Assembly: GCA_030220185.1 (NCBI GenBank)
Contig: JASPKZ010002336.1
Span: 186,001 to 250,000, forward strand
Origin: Diploptera punctata
Taxonomy: Eukaryota > Arthropoda > Insecta > Blattodea > Blaberidae
Reading direction: 5' to 3'
Length of the DNA stretch: 64,000 nt
Under the pieces are notes generated by a model. That model made no database searches. It had not been told where the DNA came from and worked only from the letters and a program-made list of their open reading frames with translations. How positions within the stretch are numbered: position 1 is the stretch's first letter; every line of letters starts with the position of its first letter. A program made the position numbers and the translations under genes. Below, in pieces: positions 45,001 through 54,786 of the stretch.

Positions 45001-45215
45001 AGAACTTAATATGTTTAATCTCTGTGAAAGAATAAAATACTATCATTTGCTTACCTTCAGCACGTATTACGAATGAATGAACAGCGCATGCCAAGAAGAA
45101 TGTATAATTATAAACCAAAAGGGAGAAGATTGTTGGGAAGACCATTGAAGAGATGGAAGGACCAATTCGACCTATAATGAGATCGGAACAGGTCATTGGG
45201 CTTAATCCTTGTTGT
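45001..45215 (+). pseudogene. Non-LTR RT remnant, right half of the PLE target
   Basis: Continues the frame of 33060-33232: ELNMFNLCERIKYYHLL, then (with a stop) NEQRMPRRMYNYKPKGRR and LLGRPLKRWKDQF. This is the normal end of this RT ORF. It begins exactly with the duplicated 12 bp. Confidence 0.85.
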
Positions 45216-46046
45216 TGATGATGACGATGACGATGGTATTGCCTAAACCATATATATTAAAACAAAATATGTCATCTCAGTTTTGAGTGATTTTCGGAGC
45301 CAGTTATCATATCAACCCACAAGAGAACAGAATTAAGTAAGTCTTGATTCGGTAGGTTGTGTATCATGGCTCAGCTTTACGCACATGCGCAGTGTCGTCT
45401 ATCTGGAACTTCAAATATTCCACCGACCCATTCTTTTTTTTTATTCATGATAATAAAGACAAAAATAGACTAAAAACAGGGGCAAAATAATAAGAGATAT
45501 AATTAGGTGATAGGCTACTAGAATAGTAATAGTTATGCTCTTGAAACATTAAGAATTTGGTGTTAACTTAGTGCCTTTTCAATACTGTATCAACTGTATT
45601 CTGGATTTCTGTCCGGTATTAGGTATCAAAAACGAATATAGGCTATCCATGTTTGATTCGAACTGTTGCCTTTGAGGAGAACATGTTGAAACGGTTCGAA
45701 GACGCTAGCACTCAAGTGGTGCAAGCGTTGTAGTACGTCTTGCTAACGTGTGGGATATTGTCCTTTAAGTCCAAGTTCAGATTCAATCGGCATGGGGGAG
45801 GGTGAGAAGGGATGAAAAATAAAACGATCAAGATAAATATAGAATCCATAGTTTTCGGGACGTCAGATTTGTGACAGTCCCGATAACATTTTAGTCCAAT
45901 TTTATCCATAGCACTCATAAGAGAATGAGAAGAATTACATGTTAAAATATTAAATATACAATCGAAAACGATTGATATAAGAGTCGAATCCACAGTTTTC
46001 GGGCTCGCTAAGATGATTGGTGACAAGCATATTGGGATAAATATTC
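45216..46046. other. No gene recognised
   Basis: AT-rich DNA. A block of about 30 bp (AATCCA.AGTTTTCGGG) occurs twice, at about 45844 and 45989, but no larger repeat unit could be defined. Confidence 0.35.
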
Positions 46047-46287
46047 CCTCGCCATAGCCGAGCAATTTAAGACTTCATGCCTTGGTGCAGAGTTGGGAGA
46101 CTTGCTGTTTCGAGTCCCCATGGGGAAGAAAATTTCTGCATTTTCGACTTGTATATGCCCCACCTACCATCTTGAAGAATGTGGGCAGCTAAAATAACTA
46201 GTTACTCCAGGTTGAGAAAGCCAGCTATAACGTATGCGGGACCGGAATGCTGACCACATGCCACCCCTGTACTGGTTAGATGTTCGT
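46047..46287 (+). mobile_element. SINE-D head and body
   Basis: A box CATAGCCGAGCAATTTAAG, B box GTTTCGAGTCCCC, then GCAGCTAAAATAAC, GGTTGAGAAAGCCAGCTATA and GTACTGGTTAGATGTTCGTCC. The tail is replaced at 46288 by a SINE-A type 2 tail. Confidence 0.75.
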
Positions 46288-46458
46288 CCAACTCAATGAT
46301 TAAGGACTCTCCTGGCGCACCACTATCATCATCATCATATCATCGAGGCAGCGTAACCCCGCCTTCCAGGCGCTCCAACATCAGAAGTGGGTTGCAATTA
46401 CGCCACTGCCAGAAAAGAACACCATAAATGTAGAAATGATAACCTCGGGCATTGAATA
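46288..46458 (+). mobile_element. SINE-A type 2 tail joined to SINE-D
   Basis: GACTCTCCTGGCGCACCA, GCAGCGTAACCCCGCCTTCC and CTCGGGCATTGAATAAAA, without the SINE-A head. It follows the SINE-D body directly, giving a mosaic. Confidence 0.75.
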
Positions 46459-46920
46459 AAAAATGCAAGTAACTGAAATAAAGTGATTTAAAACATTTAA
46501 AATAATTATATTTTTACTCTGAAAATGTGTAAAGCTTTTTTAAACAAGAAACATCAAGCTAGTGTAGTTGCATGAGTCTGTGTATACCGTGCATCTATTC
46601 AGTTGCTTTGTTACTGGAGTATCCGCATACAACATACTGTAGATGTTTTCCTGTGTTAGAACAAACAAATTTAATGACAATCGTAAATAGTTCCATTTCT
46701 TGTATTGTACAAACAACTACAATAACAAGACAATATTATGTAACGCAATGTCATGTACTAATAATTTTATTTAAACATATATCACAAAAGTCTTTCACAA
46801 ATACAGTAAGTGTAAAAAGTGATCGTACAGTGGATAATTTAATCAATTTTTTTATTTTTCTTCAATTCACAAAGTACGATACTTCCTTCGGACCACTCTT
46901 CCATAGTAACAATTTTTTGT
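46459..46920. other. No gene recognised
   Basis: AT-rich. An open frame at 46572-46964 has no family features, runs into MITE-2 and is not supported as a gene. Confidence 0.35.
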
Positions 46921-47340
46921 TACAAAGAAATTGTCAACCATTTACATGCCGAAACCTACCTTGAAATGTATCTCAGAGAAGCGTTATGATGTACCAGTAC
47001 CGTAAAAAAATATCTGCCGCTTTTAACTGCAAGGCACTAAAATCCAAGGCCAAATCTTTCATTTTAGCTACAGAAAACTAATACAACTCCTGAATTGGTA
47101 GATTGGATAACCCTCACTATTTGCCGTCCGCGCCGCGTTCTGCCTCACTTCACTCAGCAGGGAATGCATTTGTCCCGTACAGTGGGTTGTCATTGCTAGA
47201 TTCTGACTTAGATTTGTTTGCCTTGCAGTTAAAAACGGCAGATCATGTTTTTGGACGCAGCCTTGGTACATCACAACACTTCTCTGGGATACATTTCAAG
47301 GTATATTTCGGCATGCAATGGTTGACAGTTCCCTTATTAG
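46921..47340. mobile_element. MITE-2 copy 2
   Basis: Inverted ends GTCAACCATTTACATGCCGA (left) and GCATGCAATGGTTGACAG (right), inner arm ATCTGCCGCTTTTAACTGCA mirrored at about 47225. Same middle as the other copies (AACCCTCACTATTTGCCG). Confidence 0.82.
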
Positions 47341-47595
47341 GAAATTACGTACTAAAGAATCACTTTCGATATTTCTAATACTGATTTACATGTATTATGC
47401 AACCGAATAATAATTTCAGGTTCTTCTTCTGCTGTTTATTTTCTTTTCGGAGCTATTTAACTGTTTTGTGTATTCTGCACAACCACTGGTCCCACTGCTG
47501 GAGTTGGTGCTGTGTATGTAGTAAAGTAGGCCTATTGATAAGAAAAGGGGGAAGGCATTACACACTCATTTCCTTCTCGTAGAATGATGGCTATA

Positions 47596-47636
<41 letters not shown>

Positions 47637-47689
47637 CATGGAAATGTAACTATTTTTCTATGTCAATGTTAAACGAACCATAGATAGAT
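47341..47689. repeat. Spacer with (TA)n microsatellite
   Basis: Unassigned AT-rich DNA with a TA run at about 47596-47634. A 61-codon frame at 47397 has no supporting context. Confidence 0.5.
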
Positions 47690-48150
47690 AAATCATCGGT
47701 TGATTAATATCTTTGACATCGTCCGATTCCTAGTAGCCAATTTTGTCGGTCCATCCAATCTGCTGGTTGTAGATGTCTCCTTCATGTATAAACATATTCC
47801 CTGACTCCAGGAGGTTTTAGGTCTTCCTCTGCCTCGTCTTCCCTCAGGTTTCCATTCCAAAACAGATTTTGATAGCCGATCCTCTTCCATTCGCTGGACA
47901 TGTCCGTACCATCTTAATTGCGGAGTTTTAATATGATCTAAAATAGTGTATTCAATCTTCATTTTCTCCCTTATAACTGAGTTCCTAATTTTTTCTCTTC
48001 TTGAAATTCTTGCTGCCCTACGTATAAAATCCATTTCCGTTGCCAAAAAAAAAATACTTATTTGTTTTTGTTGTTAATGACCAAAGTTCTGCTCCATAAG
48101 TAATGATGCTTTTAACAATTGTATGATATATATTCATTTTATTTTTATTA
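47690..48150 (-). pseudogene. Non-LTR RT, C-terminal region
   Basis: After a frameshift in an A run at about 48048, the reverse strand reads IVKSIITYGAELW, then ATEMDFIRRAARISR and LRWYGHVQRMEEDR and GRGRPKTSWSQGI. These are standard end-of-ORF blocks of the non-LTR family seen also at 985 and 55490. Confidence 0.82.
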
Positions 48151-49044
48151 TTTATATTTTAACGAACCATGAAATAGTGTATATTACGATGCGAGGTTGG
48201 GAAGTGGTTTTTACAGAAGCCAGGAAAATGTTTAAATTTCCGAGATTCTGTAATACACTTAACAAACGTGCGTTGTATATTATTTTTTACGCGATGGTGT
48301 TTTCAAAATCATAAATAATAGTAAAATAATGACATATTTGTTGGAAATATTTGCGTTCATTATAAACAACTGACTAACGTTAACAGTGTGGGCAGTGTTA
48401 ATTAGTTGAAACTACAGGGGACCGTGACACCAATCAGTGATAAAATGGCGACAAGTACGTATTTATTGTTTTATATTGTTTCAAATAAAGTTCGGTTAAT
48501 TTAAAATGCAGTGATTTGTTTCGTATAATGTATATTAACACTACATTTTGAACATTTTTTTGTATACATATTGCACGTAGTATACATAGAGGCAGTGGTT
48601 TTTACTTCCTACACGTGGTTTGTAATATGTAATATCACAGTATAGTTATTTATTTATTACAGTATAGTTATTTAGGTTGGCAACCCCGAAATGTAGGAAG
48701 TTGATTTCTATCATGGTCGCCATTGCTGTAAGTACGACAAAATGCACTATCGTGCAAAAAATATATTTTACTAATTGTGTTTACCGATTAATATTTTAAC
48801 ATTTGGTAAAAAAAAATGTTAACTCCATGCTCACTTTTTACACTAACTGTATATGACAGAATGGCAATGAAAAAACCAAAGAGCTGAATGGTTTATAGGC
48901 TTAGAAATGTTATGCAACTTTGTTTTGCTAGAACCACTTACATGTATGAATATGTGTTAATTATTAACAGTGCTAGTAAGAAAAGTGTTAATTTTTAAAT
49001 AGCAGATTTCACTCCGTATATTATGTATGTTTCAATTCAATATA
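48151..49044. other. No confirmed gene
   Basis: AT-rich. AAAATGGCGACAA followed by GTACGT at about 48452 and CATGGTCGCCATTG at about 48712 look like start-codon contexts, the first with a donor-like site. No further exon was found and no claim is made. Confidence 0.3.
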
Positions 49045-49100
49045 AAAAAATATCCTCAACTCGTATCTAACTCAGGGTCGCATAGAGGGATGAGATGATA
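49045..49100 (-). mobile_element. SINE-E tail fragment
   Basis: ATCCTCAACTCGTATCTAAC and GGGATGAGATGA match the end of the SINE-E copy at 50725. Confidence 0.6.
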
Positions 49101-49157
49101 TATATATATTTGTCATTTGGCAATGAAGGCAAATATGACATGAAAAGAAAAATGAAT

Positions 49158-49231
49158 GCTTGAGTCGGGATTTTAATCCGAGTCTCTAAACTCATTACGT
49201 TTAGCGCTCTAACCAACTGAGCTACTCAAGT
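49158..49231 (-). other. tRNA-like sequence, Ile(AAT)-type anticodon arm
   Basis: 74 nt on the reverse strand: ACTTGAGTAGCTCAGTTGG (acceptor strand and A box), anticodon stem TAAAC/GTTTA with loop GTAATGA (U33 present, anticodon AAT), and an acceptor partner CTCAAGC. The T arm is mutated (GGATTAAAATCC). It forms an inverted pair with the copy at 49418. Confidence 0.6.
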
Positions 49232-49417
49232 ATCCTAACACAAACATACATTTTTCTTATATATGTATTATTCTCAATTCACACAAGATGTAGCGGGAAG
49301 TCGTTCCAACTGACATCTAGTGACCAGCATAACAGGTAAGCAAATGTTTAAAGAGAACATTTACTTTATAGCAGTAACGCTTGTATATTTATTATATATT
49401 ATGTTTGTGTTGGAATA

Positions 49418-49491
49418 CTTGAGTAGCCCAGTTGGTTAGAGCGCTAAACGTACAGAGTTTAGAGATTTGGGTTCAAATCCCTACTCAAGCA
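49418..49491 (+). other. tRNA-like sequence, inverted partner
   Basis: 74 nt: ACTTGAGTAGCCCAGTTGG, anticodon stem TAAAC/GTTTA with loop GTACAGA (anticodon would be ACA), intact B box GGGTTCAAATCCC, acceptor partner CTCAAGC (six of seven pairs). The flanks (TATGTTTGTGTTGGA) are also mirrored near 49234-49252, so the two copies are the arms of a foldback and not independent tRNA genes. Confidence 0.6.
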
Positions 49492-49500
49492 TTCATATAT

Positions 49501-49705
49501 ATATATGTAGGTCTGTGAAGAATAAGGGTACCGGCCGACTACACCTGACGCACCATCATAGGGACAGACGAACGAAATGAAATTAAATTGATTTGATGAG
49601 TATGGAGAAAGTGTTGGAATGAAATTGTGGCAGGAGAAAACGGGAGAAACCCCAAGAAAAACCTGCCCAAGTTCCGTTTTGTCCACCACGAAACGCACTT
49701 GGAGT
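49501..49705 (-). mobile_element. SINE-E, head missing
   Basis: GGCCGACTACACCTGACGCA, AATGAAATTGTGGCAG and CCACCACGAAACGCAC match the body of the copy at 50725. It lies directly beside the tRNA-like foldback. The frames here are shadows. Confidence 0.75.
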
Positions 49706-49900
49706 GAACATATGAGTGAGTGTGAGCGTGAGCTTCAGCTTTAGCGTGTGCGTGCATGCGCACGTGTGTGTGTGCATAAATTTTTGTCATGGTCATTTTT
49801 GTTGTCTACAAGATGGGGTCGGTGAAGCTCTATAAAAATTAAATTAAATTAAAATAAAAAACTTAGTTTTATATTATTTTCATATTTATTACAATATAAA

Positions 49901-49952
49901 TTTGTAATATCTGTTTCGGTACTTTGTACCTTCTTCAGACATGATTACAAAT
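49901..49952 (-). ncRNA. Hammerhead-like core, left arm
   Basis: Stem I ATTTGTAAT/ATTACAAAT, core CTGAAGA, one A, stem II GGTAC/GTACC with AAA loop, GAAAC. Stem III and the cleavage triplet are unclear (AGAT in place of GTC). Confidence 0.35.
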
Positions 49953-49999
49953 GTGTAATAATCTCTGAAGAAGGTACAAAGTACCGAAACAGCTGTTAC
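49953..49999 (+). ncRNA. Hammerhead-like core, right arm
   Basis: TGTAA/TTACA stem I, core CTGAAGA, stem II GGTAC/GTACC, GAAAC followed by AGCTGT, which makes ACAGCTGT a palindromic candidate for a dimer-type stem III. Confidence 0.38.
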
Positions 50000-50062
50000 A
50001 AATTTATATTGTAATAAATATGAAAATTATATAAAACTCTAAGTTTTATTTTTATTTAATTA

Positions 50063-50429
50063 AATGAATATGGATTTTCATCAAGTAAACGCTAAATAAA
50101 TTGACTACTCTATTAAAAATGTTTAAAAATATTTTCATGAGAACAACCTCAATAGCTACATATACCTTCGGAATTCACTAAAAGGAAGGGCTAAAGAGAA
50201 GAGAGTTGCTCTTCAGAAAAAAATACTGGCAATTAAACAGGATCGATTGGAACCCCTGAATGCAATAATACGGCTATGATAACATTATTAACGTTACAAC
50301 GACTTACGGTGAAGATTTAGCAAGAATTAGTTGAGAAATAAATTCGTAAAAAACACCTCAATTCTTGTAACATGCACATTTTTATTGTAACACGCTGAAT
50401 GCCAGGCGCTGTCCGGATTAAACTTAAAC
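50063..50429. other. No gene recognised
   Basis: AT-rich; no supported feature. Confidence 0.35.
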
Positions 50430-50696
50430 TCAATTGCGCGACAGACCTAGAATGCCCTTGGTACCGGTCGGCTGGTGCCCTCACACCTACATGTATTAAT
50501 CCTAAACTTAATCTAAGGCGAATATGAATGATGATGATTATGATGGCCATATGATGTTCGGGCCTTATTGTTTCCTGATATGTCTTACAGGTAGAGGAAG
50601 AAAAAAACCTCATCCAGGAAACTTGTCCCGACCGAGACTCAAACTCGGGCCAGCTGCTTGAGAAGACAGTACGCTACCTCGAGCACTGCGGTGGAC
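50430..50696 (-). mobile_element. Mosaic SINE: SINE-A head with SINE-D tail
   Basis: Reverse strand: diverged SINE-A head at the high end (GCAGTGCTCGAGGTAGCG, TTTCCTGGATGAGG) and ATTCATATTCGCCTTAGATT. It then runs into the SINE-D tail (ACATGTAGGTGTGAGGGCA, GGGCATTCTAGGTCTGTCGC). This is the third kind of tail on the same head in this window. Confidence 0.75.
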
Positions 50697-50724
50697 ATTA
50701 TTTTAAATGTAAATAAAAAAAAAA

Positions 50725-51050
50725 TCCTCAACTCGTGTCCAACTTATGGTCGGGTCTAGGAATGAGATGAGATGAAACCCCCTATATCGATGTCTGTGAA
50801 TGACAAGGGTGCCGGCCGACTACACCTGACGCACGATCACGGGAGCAGACGAACGAAATGAAACGAAGTAGATGAGATAAGTACGGAGAAGTAGTAGAAT
50901 GAAATTGTGGCAGAGGAAAACGGGAGGAAACTCCGAGAAAAATTTGCGTTTCATCCACCACGAAATCCATATGAAGTGACTGGGACTCGATCATGGGACC
51001 CCAGCGGTGAGAGGTGAACGTCTAATCGCTTGCGCCACGGAGCCGCCATT
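50725..51050 (-). mobile_element. SINE-E, full length
   Basis: The head on the reverse strand reads GGCGGCTCCGTGGCGCAAGC (A-box region) and CATGATCGAGTCCCAGTC (B box). The body has GTTTCCTCCCGTTTTCCTC and TGCGTCAGGTGTAGTCGGCC, and the tail GACACGAGTTGAGGATTTTT. A tRNA-derived SINE distinct from families A to D. Confidence 0.8.
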
Positions 51051-51309
51051 ATTTTAAATGTAATGCAGTTAAAAATTGTCTACAATGAAACCTGTGTTGC
51101 ATAAATATAAATAAGAAAAAATAATTAATCCACCGTATCTGCTCTATGTAAATATATCATAAGTATTAACAATCCAAATAAAATACATTTAAAATATCAA
51201 ATAATATCTAATTTGGAAGCAGAAATAAAGGGTGAAGATAGACCTAACAAAGAGCAGTAAAATTTACTCATGGTCTTCTTCTTCTTCTTCTTCCTTTCAT
51301 GGGATAGAC

Positions 51310-51894
51310 CTAGTGGTCTGTTACGATCTCAATCCAACATTTGATGGGTCTGCCCAAAGATCTCTTGCCTGTTGGCTGGTAACTTATTATTTGACGTGGT
51401 ATTCTTGTTCTGCTCATTCTTCTTACATGAGATTTCCAGTTGTTTCTGTATTTTTGTACATATTCCATGACTGATTCTGTTTGTAATTCTTTGAGAATCT
51501 CAGAATTCCTTTTATGGTCTGTTCTTGAGTAACCTGCAGTATGTCTCATACATTTCGATTCTGCCGCAGTTAGTCTTTGTTCAACTACACTGCGAATTGT
51601 CCAGGCCTCACTGCCGTGACATAATATGGGTCTGGCCAGTGTTTTATAAATACTAGTTCGTGTGTGTTGCTGTACTGTGTTTGGCTTGAAAATATTACTT
51701 ATAATTCCTGTTACTCTGTTAAATTTTATAATTTTTTGACTAAAATCTTTCTCTTCTTCGTATGTAACTTGATATCCGAGACAGTTAAATGTGTTGGTTT
51801 GTTCTAATATGTTATTATTAATAACAATTTTACTGCGAACTGGGTCTTTTCCTAGGAAAGCCATGACTTTAGAGTTTTCTGTTGAGATTTCCAT
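51310..51894 (-). pseudogene. Non-LTR RT, C-terminal 194 codons open
   Basis: Longest open RT fragment here. It starts KVMAFLGKDPVRSKIVINN (just after the RT core), then FNCLGYQVTYEEEKDFSQKI, ILCHGSEAWTIRSVVEQRL and HVRRMSRTRIPRQI, and ends GKRSLGRPIKCWIEIV. A (CTT)n run at about 51270-51293 lies at the 3' end and may be its tail. RT motifs and endonuclease are absent, so this is a 5'-truncated copy with little decay. Confidence 0.88.
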
Positions 51895-51940
51895 GTTTAC
51901 TCATGGTCAGCCTTAATATTAATAGGAGCAACTGTACGAG

Positions 51941-52272
51941 TCCACCGCTGTGATCTCGAGGTAGCATGCTGCCTTGTCACGCAGCGGGCCCGGGTTCGAT
52001 CCCCAGTCGGAGCAGTTTTTCTGCATGAGGTTTTCATCGCGGTTTTTCCTCATCTCTAAGAGACAAATGCCAGGAAAACTTTAAGGCCCAAACGGTCCCC
52101 GAAATCATAAGGCCATCATCATCCTTATCATTATCATCATCATCCTTCACCGGTGTGGAAAGCAACGGGAAGCTACCACACCTATAATTCCCTAGTAAAG
52201 CTGCAAGCATAGCATGAAAATGCTATGATTGCAGTGAAGGACCTGCCTTCGGGCAGAATTACTATGGATGGA
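51941..52272 (+). mobile_element. SINE-A with tail type 1, full length
   Basis: Complete head (GTGATCTCGAGGTAGCATG, B box GGTTCGATCCCC) and tail, flanked by an 8-bp direct repeat TGTACGAG (51933-51940, 52273-52280). Confidence 0.86.
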
Positions 52273-52384
52273 TGTACGAGTATGTTAAGGTGACTAGACC
52301 TATTTTCTGGTGAGAGATTTCCTCGCTTTGAACAATTGTATCACTGGGTATTGCCAATAGCAACGTTCTATACAGATGAGTCCT

Positions 52385-52530
52385 TAGTTGAGCGATTTAA
52401 TGAAGTATGCCTTGGGTACAGAGCTACGGGATTGTGATGATTCGAGTCCGCGTGGGGGAAGTAATTTTCGCATAGAATTTCGACTTTTAAGATATCGGTC
52501 CCCACCTAGCATCGTGAACTAAACTCTGTA
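52385..52530 (+). mobile_element. SINE-D head, truncated
   Basis: AGCGATTTAATGAAGTATGC, GATTCGAGTCCGCGTGGGG (B box) and CCCCACCTAGCATCG match the first 150 bp of SINE-D. Confidence 0.65.
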
Positions 52531-52540
52531 TATAAAAACC

Positions 52541-52890
52541 AATTATGAAAAGTAAAATTAAGTTCGTCAACCAGCAAAATCTGACCATTAAGAATAGGGA
52601 TTAATCTGAATAAAACTTTAAAAATCGCGATGTCGGCAGCAATTTTCGTTTTTTTTTCGGAACGAAACTCAGCACATTACATTCAATAAAAATATAAATG
52701 GGTATTCTCCGTAAATCAGCGAAATCGGACCATTAAGAGTGGATGTTTATCTGAAGCCCGAAATTCAAAAATACCTCTAGCGCCCGCAATTTTTACAGTG
52801 GACTCGACATGTTACATTTGAATAAGAAAAGTAAGATTGAGTTAGTTAATCAGCAATATTTAGGAGCGGGGATCGATCTGAAAACTGAAA
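52541..52890. repeat. Degenerate tandem repeat of about 140 bp (units 1-3)
   Basis: Three imperfect direct copies share the order AATAAAAA/AAAAGTAAA.., GTAAATCAGC.AAAT, GACCATTAAGA.T.GG, ATTTATCTGAA, CC.GCAATTTT and GAAACTC.ACA.ATTACATT. A fourth unit lies at 54035-54172 after inserted elements. Confidence 0.6.
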
Positions 52891-52959
52891 TTTTAGTTCA
52901 AATATTTTGAACCCTTTTTTTATCATATAAATTATTTCCTGTAATTCCTAAATGGGACA

Positions 52960-53310
52960 TAGAGCAGCAGTAAAGTTCACCCAGTGTACTCTGCTTCCAG
53001 CCAGCCATTTCACTTGTTTCCAGCTTTTCCCAGTTTCCTTTGCTTCCTCCTCTACTGATCGTTCCAAGTTTCTTTAGGTCGTCCCGTCTTTCTTACTCCT
53101 TGCGGATTCCAATTTAGTGCAGTCTTCTCGATGGCTCCGTCTGGTTTTATCAATTTGTGGTCTATCCAGTTTCATTTTCTTTGTTTTATTTAGTGACATA
53201 TTGGGGGTTGATTGGTTTTTCTCCACAGTTCTTCATTTTATATTATTTCCGGCCATCTTATATTTAAAATACGCCTCAGACATCTGTTTACAAGGTTCTG
53301 AAACTTTGAC
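52960..53310 (-). pseudogene. Non-LTR RT, C-terminal region (RWP subfamily)
   Basis: With frameshifts, the reverse strand reads LVNRCLRRILNIRWPEII, NEELWRKTNQPP, RKWNWIDHKLIKPDGAIEKT and ALNWNPQGVRKTGRPKETW. This is a clear match in order to the end of the ORF of another non-LTR group (RWP..I.NE.LW..T, LRWNPQGKR.RGRP). It is inserted between satellite units 3 and 4. Confidence 0.75.
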
Positions 53311-53366
53311 GGCCATCATTTTTTTTATCTATGATTTAGTTTTTATCAAAATATCATATTCCATAA

Positions 53367-53642
53367 GGGGGCACGCTGTAGCGTAGATGGTTAAAGCAGT
53401 TCGCTAGTCCTAGTGGGTTCAGGATTTTTAAACTGACCCAAACCCTCTGACCCATGGTCCTAGGGTCAACTCAGCTTCTGACGGAAGTGAGTACCAGACG
53501 ATTGTTCTGGGGATAAATGCGGCCGTCACGCAGGGCTGATAACCCAGCTGACAACAACTGCCGATTATCTAGAAAAAGTGGCAGCCTTAATATTCTACTA
53601 CCACAAGGGTCTACTGTGGCTTGTAATGGGATCACTTTACCT
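53367..53642 (+). mobile_element. SINE-C
   Basis: Head TGTAGCGTAGATGGTTAAAG and a shortened B-box region GTGGGTTCAGGAT, then AACTGACCCAAACCC, CGGCCGTCACGCAGGGCTG and AATGGGATCACTTTACC. It abuts SINE-D. Confidence 0.78.
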
Positions 53643-54020
53643 TTTAACTCCAAGCGCGACAGGCCTAGAAGGCCCTTGGCCTACTAGTCGGCTGCTGGGG
53701 CCTCACATCTACATGTGTTAATCACAGAGGTAGACGATCATCGAGCCAGTGTCGGGGTGAAATGTGGTCAGCATGTCGGGTCCCCCAGCCATTATAGCTG
53801 GTCTTCTCGACCTGGAGTCGCTACTTATTGTTGCTACCCAAATGCCCCGCGATGCTGGGTGGGCACCGCTCCCATACTGGCCGAAATTACATGAGAAAAT
53901 TTCTTCTCCCATGAGGATACGAACCAGCATTTATTCTCCCAAGGGGACCCAAACCAGCGTAGGTCCCGTAGCTCTGCGCCAAGGCTTCTTGCGTTAACCA
54001 CTCGGCTACGGCGCGGGACT
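53643..54020 (-). mobile_element. SINE-D, near full length
   Basis: On the reverse strand the head reads GTCCCGCGCCGTAGCCGAGT (A box TAGCCGAGTGG), followed by GGTTAACGCAAGAAGCC and CAGAGCTACGGGACC. The body has AATTTCGGCCAGTATGGGAG and AGACCAGCTATAATGG, and the tail CCAGCAGCCGACTAG and GGCCTGTCGCGCTTGG. Best-preserved copy of the family here. The frames on both strands are shadows. Confidence 0.82.
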
Positions 54021-54034
54021 AGTTTATCTTTACC

Positions 54035-54172
54035 GTATTCCGTAAACCAGAAAAATTATACCATAGTAATGGAAGTTTATCTGTAACCCAAAATTTGAAA
54101 ATTCCTTTAGCGGCTGTAATTTCTGTTCACTCGCAATGAAACTGGATACTTACCATTTAATTAACAAATTAA
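54035..54172. repeat. Degenerate tandem repeat, unit 4
   Basis: CGTAAACCAGAAAAATTATA, CCATAGTAATGGAAGTTTAT, CCTTTAGCGGCTGTAATTT and GCAATGAAACTGGATACTTA match units at 52541-52890 in order. It is separated from them by 1.1 kb of inserted elements. Confidence 0.55.
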
Positions 54173-54600
54173 TAATAATATTAATTTTATTTTACCTGGC
54201 AGAGTTAAGGCCTTGTCTACCTTGTCTAAAAAATACAAAAATTATTCTTACATTTAAATTACAATAAACATAAATATAAATGGTACGTCTACAATATAAT
54301 TATTACTTACAAAACATTTTGATTCAACGTAGAGTTTAACGACTGAAATATAAAAATGTACAAGATAGAAAAGTCAGATAAAAAACTATTAATGACAATA
54401 AATTTAGTTGTCAGAAAAATTAATTATTTAACAACGTGTATTTGTATAATCGTGACTTAAAAGTGCCAAGTGTGCGGCAACCCCTGATACATTCAGGAAA
54501 CCAGGAAAATCGGAGCATAGATTCGATTTGCTGAGGAATTCGCTTAGTTTAGGCAGCTCCTGTGCGACAGATCTTTTGATATTACAATATCAAAAAAGCA
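54173..54600 (-). mobile_element. CR1-like non-LTR 3' end
   Basis: Reverse strand reads IRGCRTLGTFKSRLYKYTLL with stop, then a 3' UTR ending in CCTTAACTCTGCCAGGTAAAA and a short TTA-type tail. The same ending closes the element at 56860-57470. Only the last codons and UTR are present. Confidence 0.75.
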
Positions 54601-54656
54601 TTTGTTTGACATAATCACCATATTTTTAGTTAGCTTACATACCTATCTAATTATAA

Positions 54657-54786
54657 AGGTAAAATGATCCCATTGAGGCCTCAAGAGACTTGGAGTAGTA
54701 AGGGATTATAGATCCCACCTTTTTAGACATTATCTGCGTGACGCCCACCTTTATCCCCAATTAAAGTGTCTGGTACTCATTTTCTA
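54657..54786 (-). mobile_element. SINE-C fragment
   Basis: TAAAATGATCCCATTGAGGC, AGAGACTTGGAGTAGTAAGG and GTGTCTGGTACTCATTTTC match the SINE-C tail on the reverse strand. It joins directly to a SINE-A head. Confidence 0.65.

Larger units (their letters stand above)
49849..50062. mobile_element. Palindromic element with hammerhead-like cores
   Basis: Arms of about 85-90 bp: TTACAATATAAATTTGTAAT on the left and its complement on the right, ending in AAACTTAG / CTAAGTTT-like outer parts. Each arm carries CTGAAGAAGGTACAAAGTAC followed by CGAAAC. The layout (two inverted terminal modules, no coding) parallels the PLE palindromes at 1496 and 57508, but the downstream AGACCACGG block is absent. Confidence 0.7.

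Noticed and set aside
46572..46964. 130-codon plus-strand frame as a possible gene
   Set aside because: No family features, no splice or promoter context, and it runs into the left arm of MITE-2.
48440..48470. ATGGCGACAA followed by GTACGT as a first exon
   Set aside because: The start context is good, but only three codons precede the donor-like site and no matching downstream exon was found.
49418..49491. A functional tRNA gene
   Set aside because: It is part of a foldback, the anticodon differs between arms, the acceptor stem has a mismatch, and the other copy has a ruined T arm.
53117..53386. 89-codon plus-strand hydrophobic frame
   Set aside because: It is antisense to a minus-strand non-LTR RT remnant with a clear motif order.
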